11,468 bases of DNA from Chitinophagaceae bacterium. GTDB lineage: Bacteria; Bacteroidota; Bacteroidia; Chitinophagales; Chitinophagaceae. This document shows positions 1 through 7,475 of the stretch, in pieces (the first letter of the stretch is position 1; each line of letters begins with the position of its first letter). Below the pieces are notes generated by a model that did not search any database, was not told where the DNA came from, and saw only the letters and a list, made by a program, of their open reading frames with translations. The stretch spans positions 1-11,468 of the forward strand of contig JALOMC010000098.1 in NCBI GenBank assembly GCA_025455665.1, given 5' to 3'. Made by a program: the position numbers and the translations under genes.

Positions 1-270
1 CTGTGCCCCGAAGACCTGACCGGCGCCGTGATGGGCGACCTGCAAACCCGCCGTGCCATGGTAGAAGGCATTGACACCGAAGGGCACTTTCAAAAAATAG
101 TAGCCAATGTGCCCTTGGCCGAACTGAGCGACTACTCGTCGGCACTGCGCAGCTTTACGCAGGGCCGGGCCAAATTCAGGATGTACTTTCATGAGTATGC
201 ACCGGTACCTTTCGAACTGCAGAAGAAACTGCATGACGAGTACAGCAAGACGGCGAAGGAAGAGGAGTGA
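1..270 (+). CDS. Elongation factor G paralogue, C-terminal fragment
   Basis: This is the last 89 residues of an EF-G type translational GTPase; the GTPase domain and start lie upstream of the window. EF-G drives ribosomal translocation (and recycling) in the cytoplasm. The frame is open from base 1. The visible part corresponds to the end of domain IV and domain V: a GDLQTRR motif in place of the usual GDLNRRR, an EG(I/M)D turn, VPLAELSDYSSALRS matching the family's VPLSEMFGYATDLRS, then TQGRAKF and an HEYAPVPFELQKKL tail. The wording (EGHFQKI, RAKFRMYF, PFELQKKL) resembles the second EF-G paralogue common in Bacteroidota more than the canonical fusA product, whose tail differs; this is from memory, not alignment. 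The stop is followed by a tandem repeat and a terminator, so the gene ends its transcription unit. Family assignment is secure; paralogue identity is moderate. Confidence 0.88.
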   Translation: MCPEDLTGAVMGDLQTRRAMVEGIDTEGHFQKIVANVPLAELSDYSSALRSFTQGRAKFRMYFHEYAPVPFELQKKLHDEYSKTAKEEE

Positions 271-273
271 GGG

Positions 274-315
274 GAATGATAAATGAGGAATGATGAATTA
301 AGAATTAAGAATTGA
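274..315. repeat. Six-unit heptanucleotide tandem repeat
   Basis: Six consecutive 7-bp units start 4 bp after the EF-G stop codon: GAATGAT, AAATGAG, GAATGAT, GAATTAA, GAATTAA, GAATTGA. Their consensus is GAAT(G/T)A(T/A). The array is AT-rich against GC-rich surroundings and has no coding potential. Similar short AT-rich tandem runs are seen between genes in other Bacteroidota, but no function is known to me. Confidence 0.75.
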
Positions 316-339
316 CCGAGAGTGACGACTGGAAACACA

Positions 340-381
340 GGGCTGGTAGCAACGGAAATACCGGGTGCTATCGGCCCTTTT
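340..381 (+). terminator. Rho-independent terminator after the EF-G gene
   Basis: Positions 340-351 (GGGCTGGTAGCA) pair with 366-377 (TGCTATCGGCCC) over 12 bp, with two G-U wobbles. An inner CGG/CCG mini-stem encloses AAATA. The stem is followed directly by TTTT. It lies 70 bp past the EF-G stop and points the same way. The T tract is short, so strength is uncertain. Confidence 0.55.
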
Positions 382-498
382 CAATTTACAATGACGAATG
401 ATCGCTGCTTTCATGCCCTCGCCACAGGTTGTGATGGCTTGGTTAAAATGACCGGTGCTGTCGATGCCATTGGCCACCTGCCCTCGTATTTTTAGCGC

Positions 499-1005
499 AT
501 GAAGCAGATGATGATGATACTGGTACTGCTGCTAAGCATGCAGGCAGCACAGGCACAGGTGCGCAAGTACGAACGGCTGAGTTGGAACTGGGAGCTATCT
601 GGCTGGACCACCCATCAAACTGCCGAACAGCTAATACTGAATAACTACAATAGCAGACCAACCGTACCGCTGCTGCTGGCCATTCAACGCGGCAATCAGT
701 ACCAAGGCAAGCCCGACGCTGCTTTTTCTGAAGCTTGGCAACGCTACTTCCAACTGGCCGATACCTTTTTGCTTCCCCGCTTCCGGCGCCTGTACAATGC
801 CGATGGAGACCTGATGCTGACCGCTGGCGCCGAAATGGAAGGCCCCGAGGGCAAAGGATATTATACGATGTACCTCTTTTGTGCCGATCAATTTGCGCAA
901 GCCATTGTGCTGAAAGCAGAAAATCAAAAAATCTTCAAACCGATCAGCTACGACTGGCTGGACAAAATGATGGCGGTAGACCTGGCCAATAAGCGACGAG
1001 AATGA
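499..1005 (+). CDS. Small secreted protein of unknown function
   Basis: This encodes a 168-residue protein that I do not recognise. The first 20 residues form a signal peptide: Lys2, a Met/Leu-rich hydrophobic core, and an AQAQ cleavage region (likely cut before or after Gln20). The mature part is about 150 residues, mixed alpha/beta in appearance, rich in aromatic residues and ending in a charged NKRRE tail. It has one cysteine (in YLFCADQ), no lipobox, no T9SS tail and no later membrane segment, so it is probably periplasmic. Start 499 is the first ATG; in-frame ATGs at 508, 511 and 514 would trim only 3-5 residues and keep the signal peptide. No Shine-Dalgarno sequence is present, as usual in Bacteroidota. 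It stands between a terminator and the repeat array before the receptor gene, so it is probably transcribed alone. Codon use and the signal peptide support a real gene; function is unknown. Confidence 0.72.
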   Translation: MKQMMMILVLLLSMQAAQAQVRKYERLSWNWELSGWTTHQTAEQLILNNYNSRPTVPLLLAIQRGNQYQGKPDAAFSEAWQRYFQLADTFLLPRFRRLYNADGDLMLTAGAEMEGPEGKGYYTMYLFCADQFAQAIVLKAENQKIFKPISYDWLDKMMAVDLANKRRE

Positions 1006-1028
1006 TTTTCTTGTAGGAAACTATCCGC

Positions 1029-1083
1029 AATAACATTGGCTTAAACTTTTGGTAACGTTTCCATAAAGAGCTCATAACAATAC
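1029..1083 (+). promoter_or_regulatory. Pho-box-like array: five direct repeats at 11-bp spacing
   Basis: TAA(C/A) elements begin at 1031, 1042, 1053, 1064 and 1075, exactly 11 bp apart. The local 8-mers are aaTAACAt, ctTAAACt, ggTAACGt, caTAAAGa and caTAACAa. Tandem PhoB/PhoP-type regulators of the OmpR family bind direct repeats with an 11-bp period (E. coli pho box; TTAACA-like repeats for Bacillus PhoP). The array lies 48 bp before the receptor start, the position expected for an activator site replacing the -35 region. A perfect TAnnTTTG box is not present downstream: CTCCTTTG at 1100 and TAATTTAT at 1117 are partial matches. The spacing is seen directly; the Pho assignment is inference. 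Confidence 0.6.
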
Positions 1084-1130
1084 GGTGAATTAGCAGTTGC
1101 TCCTTTGGCACCTGACTAATTTATTGCTGC

Positions 1131-3986
1131 ATGAGAATACTCCTCTTATTGCTACTGGCGCCAATACTGGCTTTAGGCCAGGTAAATAACAGCCGCATAG
1201 CAGGCCGTGTACTAAACGAAAAAAACGGCGAAGTACTAGCTGGTGCCACCGTAGAGATAGTAGGACAGAACAAGCGAACAGTCACCGATCAAAACGGAAG
1301 ATTCAGCCTGAGCGGACTACCAGCAGGTACGTACAAACTGCGAATCAGCTTTGTAGGCTATAGCACCAAGGAAGTAGAGGAAATAGTAGTACCCGCCAAC
1401 GGCGTAGCCGATGTAAATGCTGCACTGGCCCTGCGTACCGAAGGACAACTGCAAGATGTAGTGGTACGCAGCAAAGCATCGCGGGAAAGCCTGAATTCAT
1501 TGCTGATTACACAAAAAAATGCAGCCATTGTAAGCGACGGCATACCGGCTGAACTGATCCGAAAGACGCCCGACCGAAACACCAGCGATGTACTGAAACG
1601 CATCAGTGGTGCAAGTATTCAGGAAGACAAATTTGCCGTTATAAGAGGGCTGAATGACCGCTACAATGCAGCCTTTCTGAACGGTGCGCCTCTCCCCTCT
1701 TCTGAAAGCGACCGAAAGGCATTTGCCTTCGATATTTTCCCGAGTAATATGTTGGAAAACCTGGTGATTAGTAAAACAGCTACACCAGAGCAAAGCGGTG
1801 AATTTGGTGGCGGCATCGTGAACATCGTTACCAACAGCATTCCGAGTAAAAACTTCACGTCTATTTCGCTTAGTGCTGGTTACAACACCATCACCACCTT
1901 TAAAAATGGGGCAGACTACCGCGGTGGCAATACCGACTGGCTGGGACTGGATGACGGTACCCGTGCTATCCCAAAAGGAGTACCCACCGGAGCTGGCTTT
2001 CCTTCCAACGGTGCCGCCCGTGCCGATCTTGCCAGGCTATTCACCAACGATTGGGGACTGACTACCCGCCGTTTGGCACCTAACTATAGTTTTCAGTTCA
2101 GCAAAGGCATCAACTTTCAGCGCAAGGGCGAAGAGTTTGCCGGCATGCTGCTATCGCTCACTTATAACCGCTCGTTCAATCAGTTTAGCGGCGTGCTACG
2201 CAGTTACGAGTATGCCCGTACAGGCGCCATTCAGGCGCCCATTTTACGCGGCGATTTCAGTGACCAAACAACTGCCGAGAATGTGCTGGTAGGGCTGGTG
2301 GCCAATTTTTCGATGAAGCTGAACAACAACAATAAGTTTGGATTCAAGAACATCCTCAGCATTAATAGCGACGATCGCATCATCACCCGAGCCGGACAGG
2401 CAGATGTAAGCGGCGATCCTGAGTTTCTGTCAAAAGCCAGTGTACGCTGGTTTACCAGCAATGTGATATACAGCGGACAGTTGAATGGCGAACACAACCT
2501 GAAGACTGCCAAGGTTAAAATAAATTGGCTGGGATCGCTGAGCAAAGTATCGAGAAACATACCCAACCTGCGCCAGTTGAACTATGGCCTGGCAGGAGGT
2601 ACCGATGTATACACCGCAGGCATACCGGCAGGTACTACCAGTTTTGAAAATGCCGGTAGTATGTTTTTCAGCACCACCGATGAATCGATTTTCAGTGGCA
2701 AACTTGACATTGCCCGCAACTTCGATTTCTCTAAAACCTTTACCAATCAGGTAAAGCTAGGTGTCTACTACCAGGAACGCGACCGTCAATTCGATGGTCG
2801 CTTGCTCGGCTTTGGCCGATTTCAAAATGCAGGTGGTGGCGCAACATTCGATTTCAATTTGCTATCGCTTCCTGAGTCGGAGATTTTTGCCCCAGCAAAT
2901 ATGGGTGTAATGGCCAACGGCCGTGCAGGCTTTTTGCTGCTGGATGGGACCCGTCCCACGTATGTATACGATGCTACTTCAAAATTGACTGCTGGTTACC
3001 TGATGGTAGATTCCCGCATCGCCAAGTCGCTCAGAGCCGTGTACGGCGTAAGAGCCGAACGATTCAATCAGCTGCTGAATACGTTTGCAAACTTCAATGT
3101 GCCGCTGAACCTGAACACTACCAAAACAGATTTACTGCCTTCAATCAATCTTATTTATTCCATCAACAATAAGCAAAACCTGCGGGCATCCTACTCTACC
3201 ACGCTCAACCGACCTGAGTTCAGAGAGCTGGCGCCGTTTCCGTTCTTCGACTTTGCTACACGCTACCTCATCAATGGCAACGCTGACCTGGTAAGAGCCG
3301 TTATTCAAAATGTAGATGTACGCTATGAAATATTTCCAGGTCGTGGTCAGCTACTATCAGCTTCTGGCTTTTATAAAAAGTTCAAGAATCCCATTGAACT
3401 GGCTTCTGATCCCAACAACGATCGGGCTGCGTTATATCAAAATGCGGAGTCGGCTACTTCCTATGGTGTAGAACTCGAATTCAGAACGCTGCTGAGCAGC
3501 TTACTGGGCGCCACAGAAGATGGTGTGCTAAGTCGGTTTACGCTGGCATCCAATGCCGCCTTTATTTGGTCGGAAGTGCGGGTACCCGAGGGGCTGGGCG
3601 GACTGAAGGGTCAAATACAAAATCGGCAGTTGCAAGGGCAGTCGCCTTATGTTTTCAACGCCAGCGCCAGCTATGCCGACGACACCCATGGCTGGTCGGC
3701 CACCTTGTCGGCCAACCGTGTGGGCCAGCGAATTTTTGTGGTGGGCAACGTAAACGACCCCGACACCTGGGAGCAAGGCCGTACCCTGCTCGATTTTCAG
3801 CTGGCCAAAACTGTGTGGCGAAAAAAATTAGAACTGAAGCTGAATGCCAAAGACCTGCTTCGCCAACAGCAAGTCTTCTTTCTTGACCTGAATGAAAACT
3901 TGAAATACGACAAGAATTCGGACCTCACCTTCCAAAGCAGGGTGTTTGGTACCACCATTTCTGTTTCGGCTTCGCTACGCTTGTAG
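1131..3986 (+). CDS. TonB-dependent outer-membrane receptor with carboxypeptidase-regulatory-like N-terminal domain
   Basis: A 951-residue outer-membrane active transporter, energised by TonB-ExbBD, that imports a substrate too large or scarce for porins. In order: signal peptide (residues 1-17, cut near LALG/QV); CarboxypepD_reg-like beta-sandwich (about 22-100, with GRFSLSGLPAGTYKLRISFVGY); a possible TonB box around QDVVVRS (108-114); plug domain (about 130-235, with DVLKRISGASIQ, VIRGLNDRYN, NGAPLPSSE and SGEFGGGIVNIVT); then a 22-strand-type barrel to the C-terminus. An LGLDDGTRAIP motif (271-281) marks a distinct receptor subgroup that is not SusC. The length is normal for the class and the frame is intact. 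No SusD gene follows; a T9SS-exported beta-helix gene lies 66 bp downstream and is likely its surface partner. Expression is probably controlled by the 11-bp repeat array just upstream. The substrate cannot be read from sequence; a phosphorus-containing ligand is only suggested by that array. Confidence 0.93.
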   Translation: MRILLLLLLAPILALGQVNNSRIAGRVLNEKNGEVLAGATVEIVGQNKRTVTDQNGRFSLSGLPAGTYKLRISFVGYSTKEVEEIVVPANGVADVNAALALRTEGQLQDVVVRSKASRESLNSLLITQKNAAIVSDGIPAELIRKTPDRNTSDVLKRISGASIQEDKFAVIRGLNDRYNAAFLNGAPLPSSESDRKAFAFDIFPSNMLENLVISKTATPEQSGEFGGGIVNIVTNSIPSKNFTSISLSAGYNTITTFKNGADYRGGNTDWLGLDDGTRAIPKGVPTGAGFPSNGAARADLARLFTNDWGLTTRRLAPNYSFQFSKGINFQRKGEEFAGMLLSLTYNRSFNQFSGVLRSYEYARTGAIQAPILRGDFSDQTTAENVLVGLVANFSMKLNNNNKFGFKNILSINSDDRIITRAGQADVSGDPEFLSKASVRWFTSNVIYSGQLNGEHNLKTAKVKINWLGSLSKVSRNIPNLRQLNYGLAGGTDVYTAGIPAGTTSFENAGSMFFSTTDESIFSGKLDIARNFDFSKTFTNQVKLGVYYQERDRQFDGRLLGFGRFQNAGGGATFDFNLLSLPESEIFAPANMGVMANGRAGFLLLDGTRPTYVYDATSKLTAGYLMVDSRIAKSLRAVYGVRAERFNQLLNTFANFNVPLNLNTTKTDLLPSINLIYSINNKQNLRASYSTTLNRPEFRELAPFPFFDFATRYLINGNADLVRAVIQNVDVRYEIFPGRGQLLSASGFYKKFKNPIELASDPNNDRAALYQNAESATSYGVELEFRTLLSSLLGATEDGVLSRFTLASNAAFIWSEVRVPEGLGGLKGQIQNRQLQGQSPYVFNASASYADDTHGWSATLSANRVGQRIFVVGNVNDPDTWEQGRTLLDFQLAKTVWRKKLELKLNAKDLLRQQQVFFLDLNENLKYDKNSDLTFQSRVFGTTISVSASLRL

Positions 3987-4052
3987 TGCGTAGCAGTATC
4001 TGCTCAATCAATACTTCACAAAACACCTTGTCAAATAAAAAAATCTTCACCA

Positions 4053-5963
4053 ATGCGCAACATCTTTACGCTACTAATGACCTGTTTGTTGGTTGGCGGC
4101 GCCTTTGCTCAAATCCAGCCAGTAAGCTACCGCGGTGCCTTTGCACCAGCACCCACCCCCATGTGGACGGATGGATGGGCTGAATGGAACCCGCAAAACC
4201 GTGTTTATCCGGCCACTACTGTTACGGTAAACAGTGCCGACACCATCAAAGGAAACGTAACCTGGACCAGCAACAATGTGTACCTGCTGCGTGGCGTGGT
4301 CTACGTCGATTCACTGGCTACCCTCACCATTCAGCCAGGCACCATCATCCGTGGCGATGATGCAACCGCTAACTCATCGCTGCTGGTACGCCGTGGTGGC
4401 AAGCTTATAGCCGTAGGATCGCCCTGTGCGCCCATCGTATTTACCAGCAACAAAGCCGCTGGCAACAGAGCCCCAGGCGATTGGGGCGGTATCATCCTGC
4501 TCGGAAGAGCATCCCTCAATACACCCGGCGGTGTAGCCAATATTGAAGGCCTGCCGGCCATCAACCAACACTTCTACGGCGGTGGCAATACCCCCGATGA
4601 CAACGATAACTCAGGGGCACTCAGCTACGTCCGCATCGAATTTGGTGGCTATGTGTTTGAGCAAAACCGCGAAATAAATGGCCTCACTCTTGGTGCCATT
4701 GGCCGTGCCACGCAAATCGATCACATCCAGTGCTCCTTCATCAACGATGACTCGTTTGAATGGTTTGGTGGTACTGCCAATGCCTCGCACCTGGTTGCCT
4801 TCCGTGGCGTAGATGACAACTGGGATACCGACTTCGGCTTCAGCGGCGCTGTGCAGTTCTGCCTCGGCGTTCGTGACCCCGACTTGTGGGACCCCACCTT
4901 CACACTCCCATCGGGCGGCTCCACCTCCGAAGGCTTTGAAAGCGATAACGACGCAGGCGGCAGCACTAACACGCCCAAAACCCGGGCCATCTTTAGCAAC
5001 GTGACAGAGATAGGACCCAACCGCGGTACACCCGTTACGGCGGATATAGCTGGCTTCCGCCGTGGTGCCCGTATTCGCCGCAACAGCGAACTCAAAATCC
5101 TCAACAGCATTATCATGGACTGGCGCACCGGCCTCTTTATTGATGGCAGCGCTGCCGAAAACAATGCCATCAATGGTTTGCTCGTTTTCCGGCACAATAT
5201 CATTGCAGGCGCACAAAACAACCGGGCATTCCTGCGCAGTGCCAATACAGCCAGCTATGCAGGCATCAGCAATATCGACAGCGTAGCCAGCACCGCAGGC
5301 ATCCTCATCAGCCCTTACAATTTCTTTACGCCCGATTACAGGCCCGCTACCGGCTCTATTGCTCTCACCGGGGCTAACTTCAACGACCCGGTACTACCCA
5401 TCGTTCTCAGCAAGTTTGAAGGCCGTGCCAGCGACGAGGGCCACCTGCTGTGGTGGGAAACACAAAGCGAGCAGAACAACCGTGGCTTCGAGCTGCAGCG
5501 CAGTGCCAATGGCAACTCATTTAGCACCATCAGCTTTATACCGGCCAATACCTCCAATGGCAACAGCACCACTCGGCAGCGTTACAACTACCTCGACCGT
5601 GCGCCGCTGGATGGCATCTCCTACTATCGCCTGCGCCAGGTAGACCGCGACGGCCGCAGCAGCTTTTCGCCCACCATTCTGCTACGCACCGGTCGTAGCA
5701 GCCGACTCAGCATCAGCATGCTGTACCCGAATCCAGCTCTGCAGCAAACAGGGTTGAGTGTAGTATCGCCAGTGGCTGATGTGCTGAAACTGACCGTATA
5801 CGATGCCAATGGCCGTGCTGTACTGCAAGAGACACGCAGGATAGCCCAGGGCAGCACCAACCTCAGCCTCGATCTACAGCGGTTGGGCAAAGGCACTTAC
5901 CGACTTGTAATACAGAGCGACGCACAAGGCATCAGCAACCAACAATCGATCATCAAGTTGTAG
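4053..5963 (+). CDS. Secreted right-handed beta-helix protein with T9SS type A sorting domain
   Basis: A 636-residue exported protein. Residues 1-20 are a signal peptide ending AFAQ. Residues about 60-440 are rich in short beta-strand turns with regular Gly/Asn (LTIQPGTIIRG, APIVFTSNKAAGNRAPGDWGGIILLG), as in parallel beta-helix surface proteins. Conserved acidic stretches occur at DDNDN (182-186), NDDSFEWFGG (231-240), DDNWDTDFG (254-262) and SDND (297-300), and could bind calcium or another cation. Residues about 450-545 form an Ig/FnIII-like module (LLWWETQSEQNNRGFELQRS, YYRLRQVDRDG). The end (about 557-636: LYPNPA, VYDANGRAVL, LGKGTYRLVI) is a typical T9SS C-terminal sorting domain, removed on export to the cell surface. 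It is the second gene of an operon with the TonB receptor and is followed by a strong terminator. No catalytic motif of a known lyase or phosphatase was recognised. Binding, scaffold or hydrolase roles are all open. Confidence 0.88.
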   Translation: MRNIFTLLMTCLLVGGAFAQIQPVSYRGAFAPAPTPMWTDGWAEWNPQNRVYPATTVTVNSADTIKGNVTWTSNNVYLLRGVVYVDSLATLTIQPGTIIRGDDATANSSLLVRRGGKLIAVGSPCAPIVFTSNKAAGNRAPGDWGGIILLGRASLNTPGGVANIEGLPAINQHFYGGGNTPDDNDNSGALSYVRIEFGGYVFEQNREINGLTLGAIGRATQIDHIQCSFINDDSFEWFGGTANASHLVAFRGVDDNWDTDFGFSGAVQFCLGVRDPDLWDPTFTLPSGGSTSEGFESDNDAGGSTNTPKTRAIFSNVTEIGPNRGTPVTADIAGFRRGARIRRNSELKILNSIIMDWRTGLFIDGSAAENNAINGLLVFRHNIIAGAQNNRAFLRSANTASYAGISNIDSVASTAGILISPYNFFTPDYRPATGSIALTGANFNDPVLPIVLSKFEGRASDEGHLLWWETQSEQNNRGFELQRSANGNSFSTISFIPANTSNGNSTTRQRYNYLDRAPLDGISYYRLRQVDRDGRSSFSPTILLRTGRSSRLSISMLYPNPALQQTGLSVVSPVADVLKLTVYDANGRAVLQETRRIAQGSTNLSLDLQRLGKGTYRLVIQSDAQGISNQQSIIKL

Positions 5964-5980
5964 TAGCGATGTACTTGCAG

Positions 5981-6017
5981 ACGCCAGGATCGGCCTTTCG
6001 ATCCTGGCGTTTTTTTT
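5981..6017 (+). terminator. Strong rho-independent terminator of the receptor/beta-helix operon
   Basis: ACGCCAGGATC (5981-5991) and GATCCTGGCGT (6000-6010) form a perfect 11-bp stem with an 8-nt loop, followed by seven more Ts. It starts 17 bp after the stop of the beta-helix gene. Confidence 0.93.
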
Positions 6018-6424
6018 CCACCACAACACTGTCATCCACTAGCAAAAAAATGCTGAACAAGGTGCTAGCCAAAGCAAAAAATGTAGGAACCCCGAGCAAT
6101 CGCCTGCGCCTTTACCGCAACGCATGTCGTCCGGTAGCCGTTATTGCATTTCTGTTTTTTTTGTGGCAACCGTCGCCTATGCCACGCACTACCGCTACCA
6201 AGGCCAAACCATGGCGCCCCACCGCCAAAACGGCCGAACCCGCATGGACAATGCGAGCCCGGCTGTGACCACAATGGCAAGCTGCTAATACCAGCCTGGA
6301 CTTGCGGAGCGCACCGACTACCTGCAGCCACCACCGAACGGCTACCGGCCCATGCATACTTAGCAAAAAAATCACCCCGATATGCGATAGCAAGAACTAC
6401 GAAAAGCCGGTCATTTTGTGCTGT
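6018..6424. other. 407-bp stretch without a convincing gene
   Basis: No recognisable protein or RNA gene was found. Several A-tracts of six to eight occur (around 6044, 6077, 6365 and 6432), which could bend the DNA. A 72-codon reading frame from 6050 to 6268 has one short hydrophobic segment (VAVIAFLFFLW) followed by a Pro/Thr/Lys-rich tail that looks like frame noise. TCATTTTG at 6411-6418 is one mismatch from the Bacteroidota -7 box TAnnTTTG and could start the transcript of the next gene, but no TTG is seen at a good -33 distance. Confidence 0.45.
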
Positions 6425-6451
6425 ATGAACCATTCAAAAAAAACAGCACAC

Positions 6452-7111
6452 ATGATCACACGTCGGACAATTGCAACATTGGCTGCAACCATGATACTAC
6501 TAACCAGCTGCAGCAAAGATGTATTGAGAGGAAAAGGCCCGCAGGGCACCCGGCAGCTGACATTGCCAGCCTTTACGCAGGTAGAAAGCCACTACGATAT
6601 AGCAGCCGACATAAGCTACGGCGCTACGCAGCAAGTAGAAGTGACCGGCTACGAAAACCTGCTGAAGGAACTGAACATCACCGTGGAGCAGGGCATTTTG
6701 AAACTGAAGTTTGATACCCGCTACGAGCGGGTAACCAACGGCAACGTAGTAGTAAAAATAAAAGTGCCGGCGCTGGCCAAAGCCAGCATCCACGGCAGCC
6801 GCGATATCAACATCAGCGGATTTGCCAATGGAGCCACGCTGCAAGCCCGCATACATGGCAGTGGCAGCATACGCATAGCCAATAGCAGCTACCAAAAAGC
6901 CGTACTGGATGTATATGGCAGTGGCCAAATAGCCGGGCAAGGGCTACAGGTAAGCGAAGCCGAAGCCAATGTATTTGGCAGCGGGCACAGCAGCATCAGC
7001 GTGAGCCAACGGCTGAAAGTAACCGTGAACGGTAGCGGCAATGTATACTACTGGGGCAACCCCCAATTGGAAACTACCTACAACGGTAGTGGCCGTGCCA
7101 TCAAGCAATAA
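6452..7111 (+). CDS. Head-GIN domain (DUF2807) lipoprotein
   Basis: A 219-residue lipoprotein of the DUF2807 'putative auto-transporter adhesin, head GIN domain' family, widespread in Bacteroidota. Residues 2-20 are a lipoprotein signal: two Arg, a hydrophobic stretch, and lipobox LLTSC with the lipidated Cys20, so it is anchored in the inner or outer membrane facing periplasm or surface. After a linker, about residues 35-219 carry the domain: FTQVESHYDIAADISYG, VEVTGYENLLKELNITVEQGILKLKF and VVVKIKVPALAKASIHGS, followed by repeating G-S-G turns at about 136, 156, 176, 194 and 212, suggesting stacked beta-rungs. I chose ATG 6452 because it gives a compact signal and lies 27-34 bp after a possible -7 box. 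ATG 6425 would add nine residues (MNHSKKTAH) and is also possible. Molecular function of the family is not established. Transcription is probably independent of both neighbours. Confidence 0.85.
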   Translation: MITRRTIATLAATMILLTSCSKDVLRGKGPQGTRQLTLPAFTQVESHYDIAADISYGATQQVEVTGYENLLKELNITVEQGILKLKFDTRYERVTNGNVVVKIKVPALAKASIHGSRDINISGFANGATLQARIHGSGSIRIANSSYQKAVLDVYGSGQIAGQGLQVSEAEANVFGSGHSSISVSQRLKVTVNGSGNVYYWGNPQLETTYNGSGRAIKQ

Positions 7112-7167
7112 GCAGCACTCCATTGCTGCGACCATCTATCAGCCAGCAACTGAACGACGACGATATA

Positions 7168-7192
7168 GCGGCCAAGCCTACGGCTTGGCCGC
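7168..7192 (+). terminator. Perfect hairpin after the DUF2807 gene, possible terminator
   Basis: GCGGCCAAGCC (7168-7178) and GGCTTGGCCGC (7182-7192) form an 11-bp perfect GC-rich stem with a TAC loop, 57 bp past the stop. It is followed by CATCGTTT rather than a clean T run, so it may act as a terminator, a transcript-stabilising hairpin or part of a repeat element. Confidence 0.45.
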
Positions 7193-7475
7193 CATCGTTT
7201 CCACACCCACACAAGCAGCCTGCTACCTGCATGGCCAGCCGCTACCATGCGGCAGGGATGCGCAGGGCCCCCGCCACCGCGGGGGGCCCGAGGGAGGCAC
7301 GACCGAGGGCGGTAGCGATAGCGAACCCCGCAGCAGCCCGGTGACGGCGGCCCCATGCGCTACTACCTGCTGCATCGCTACCGGGCCGCCGGCAGCCGCC
7401 CCAATTGCAGGCCTGCTCCCCTGCCTCGCCCCTCCTTTCACCAATTTTTACACGCTGCCAGCCGCCCCGCCCCGC
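7193..7475. other. GC-rich structured intergenic stretch
   Basis: No gene is recognised. The stretch is much richer in G and C than the neighbouring genes, especially about 7230-7440. It contains a second strong hairpin, GGGCCCCC (7265-7272) with GGGGGCCC (7282-7289) around a 9-nt loop. The phrase GGTAGCGATAGCGAACCCC follows it, and CGCTACC recurs at about 7231, 7377 and 7473. Open frames crossing it have compositions rich in Ala/Pro/Arg with no family resemblance. It may be a dispersed intergenic repeat or a structured RNA. Confidence 0.45.

Noticed and set aside
4611..5216. 201-codon minus-strand frame inside the beta-helix gene
   Set aside because: It lies wholly within a well-supported exported protein gene and has no recognisable domain or signal.
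1131..5963. SusCD-type polysaccharide utilisation locus
   Set aside because: The second gene is not SusD-like (no lipobox, has a T9SS tail and beta-helix repeats) and no glycoside hydrolase is nearby.
6050..6268. Possible 72-residue membrane protein in the 6018-6424 spacer
   Set aside because: Only one short hydrophobic run, then a tail typical of random frame; no start signal and no family resemblance. Conservation in relatives would reopen it.
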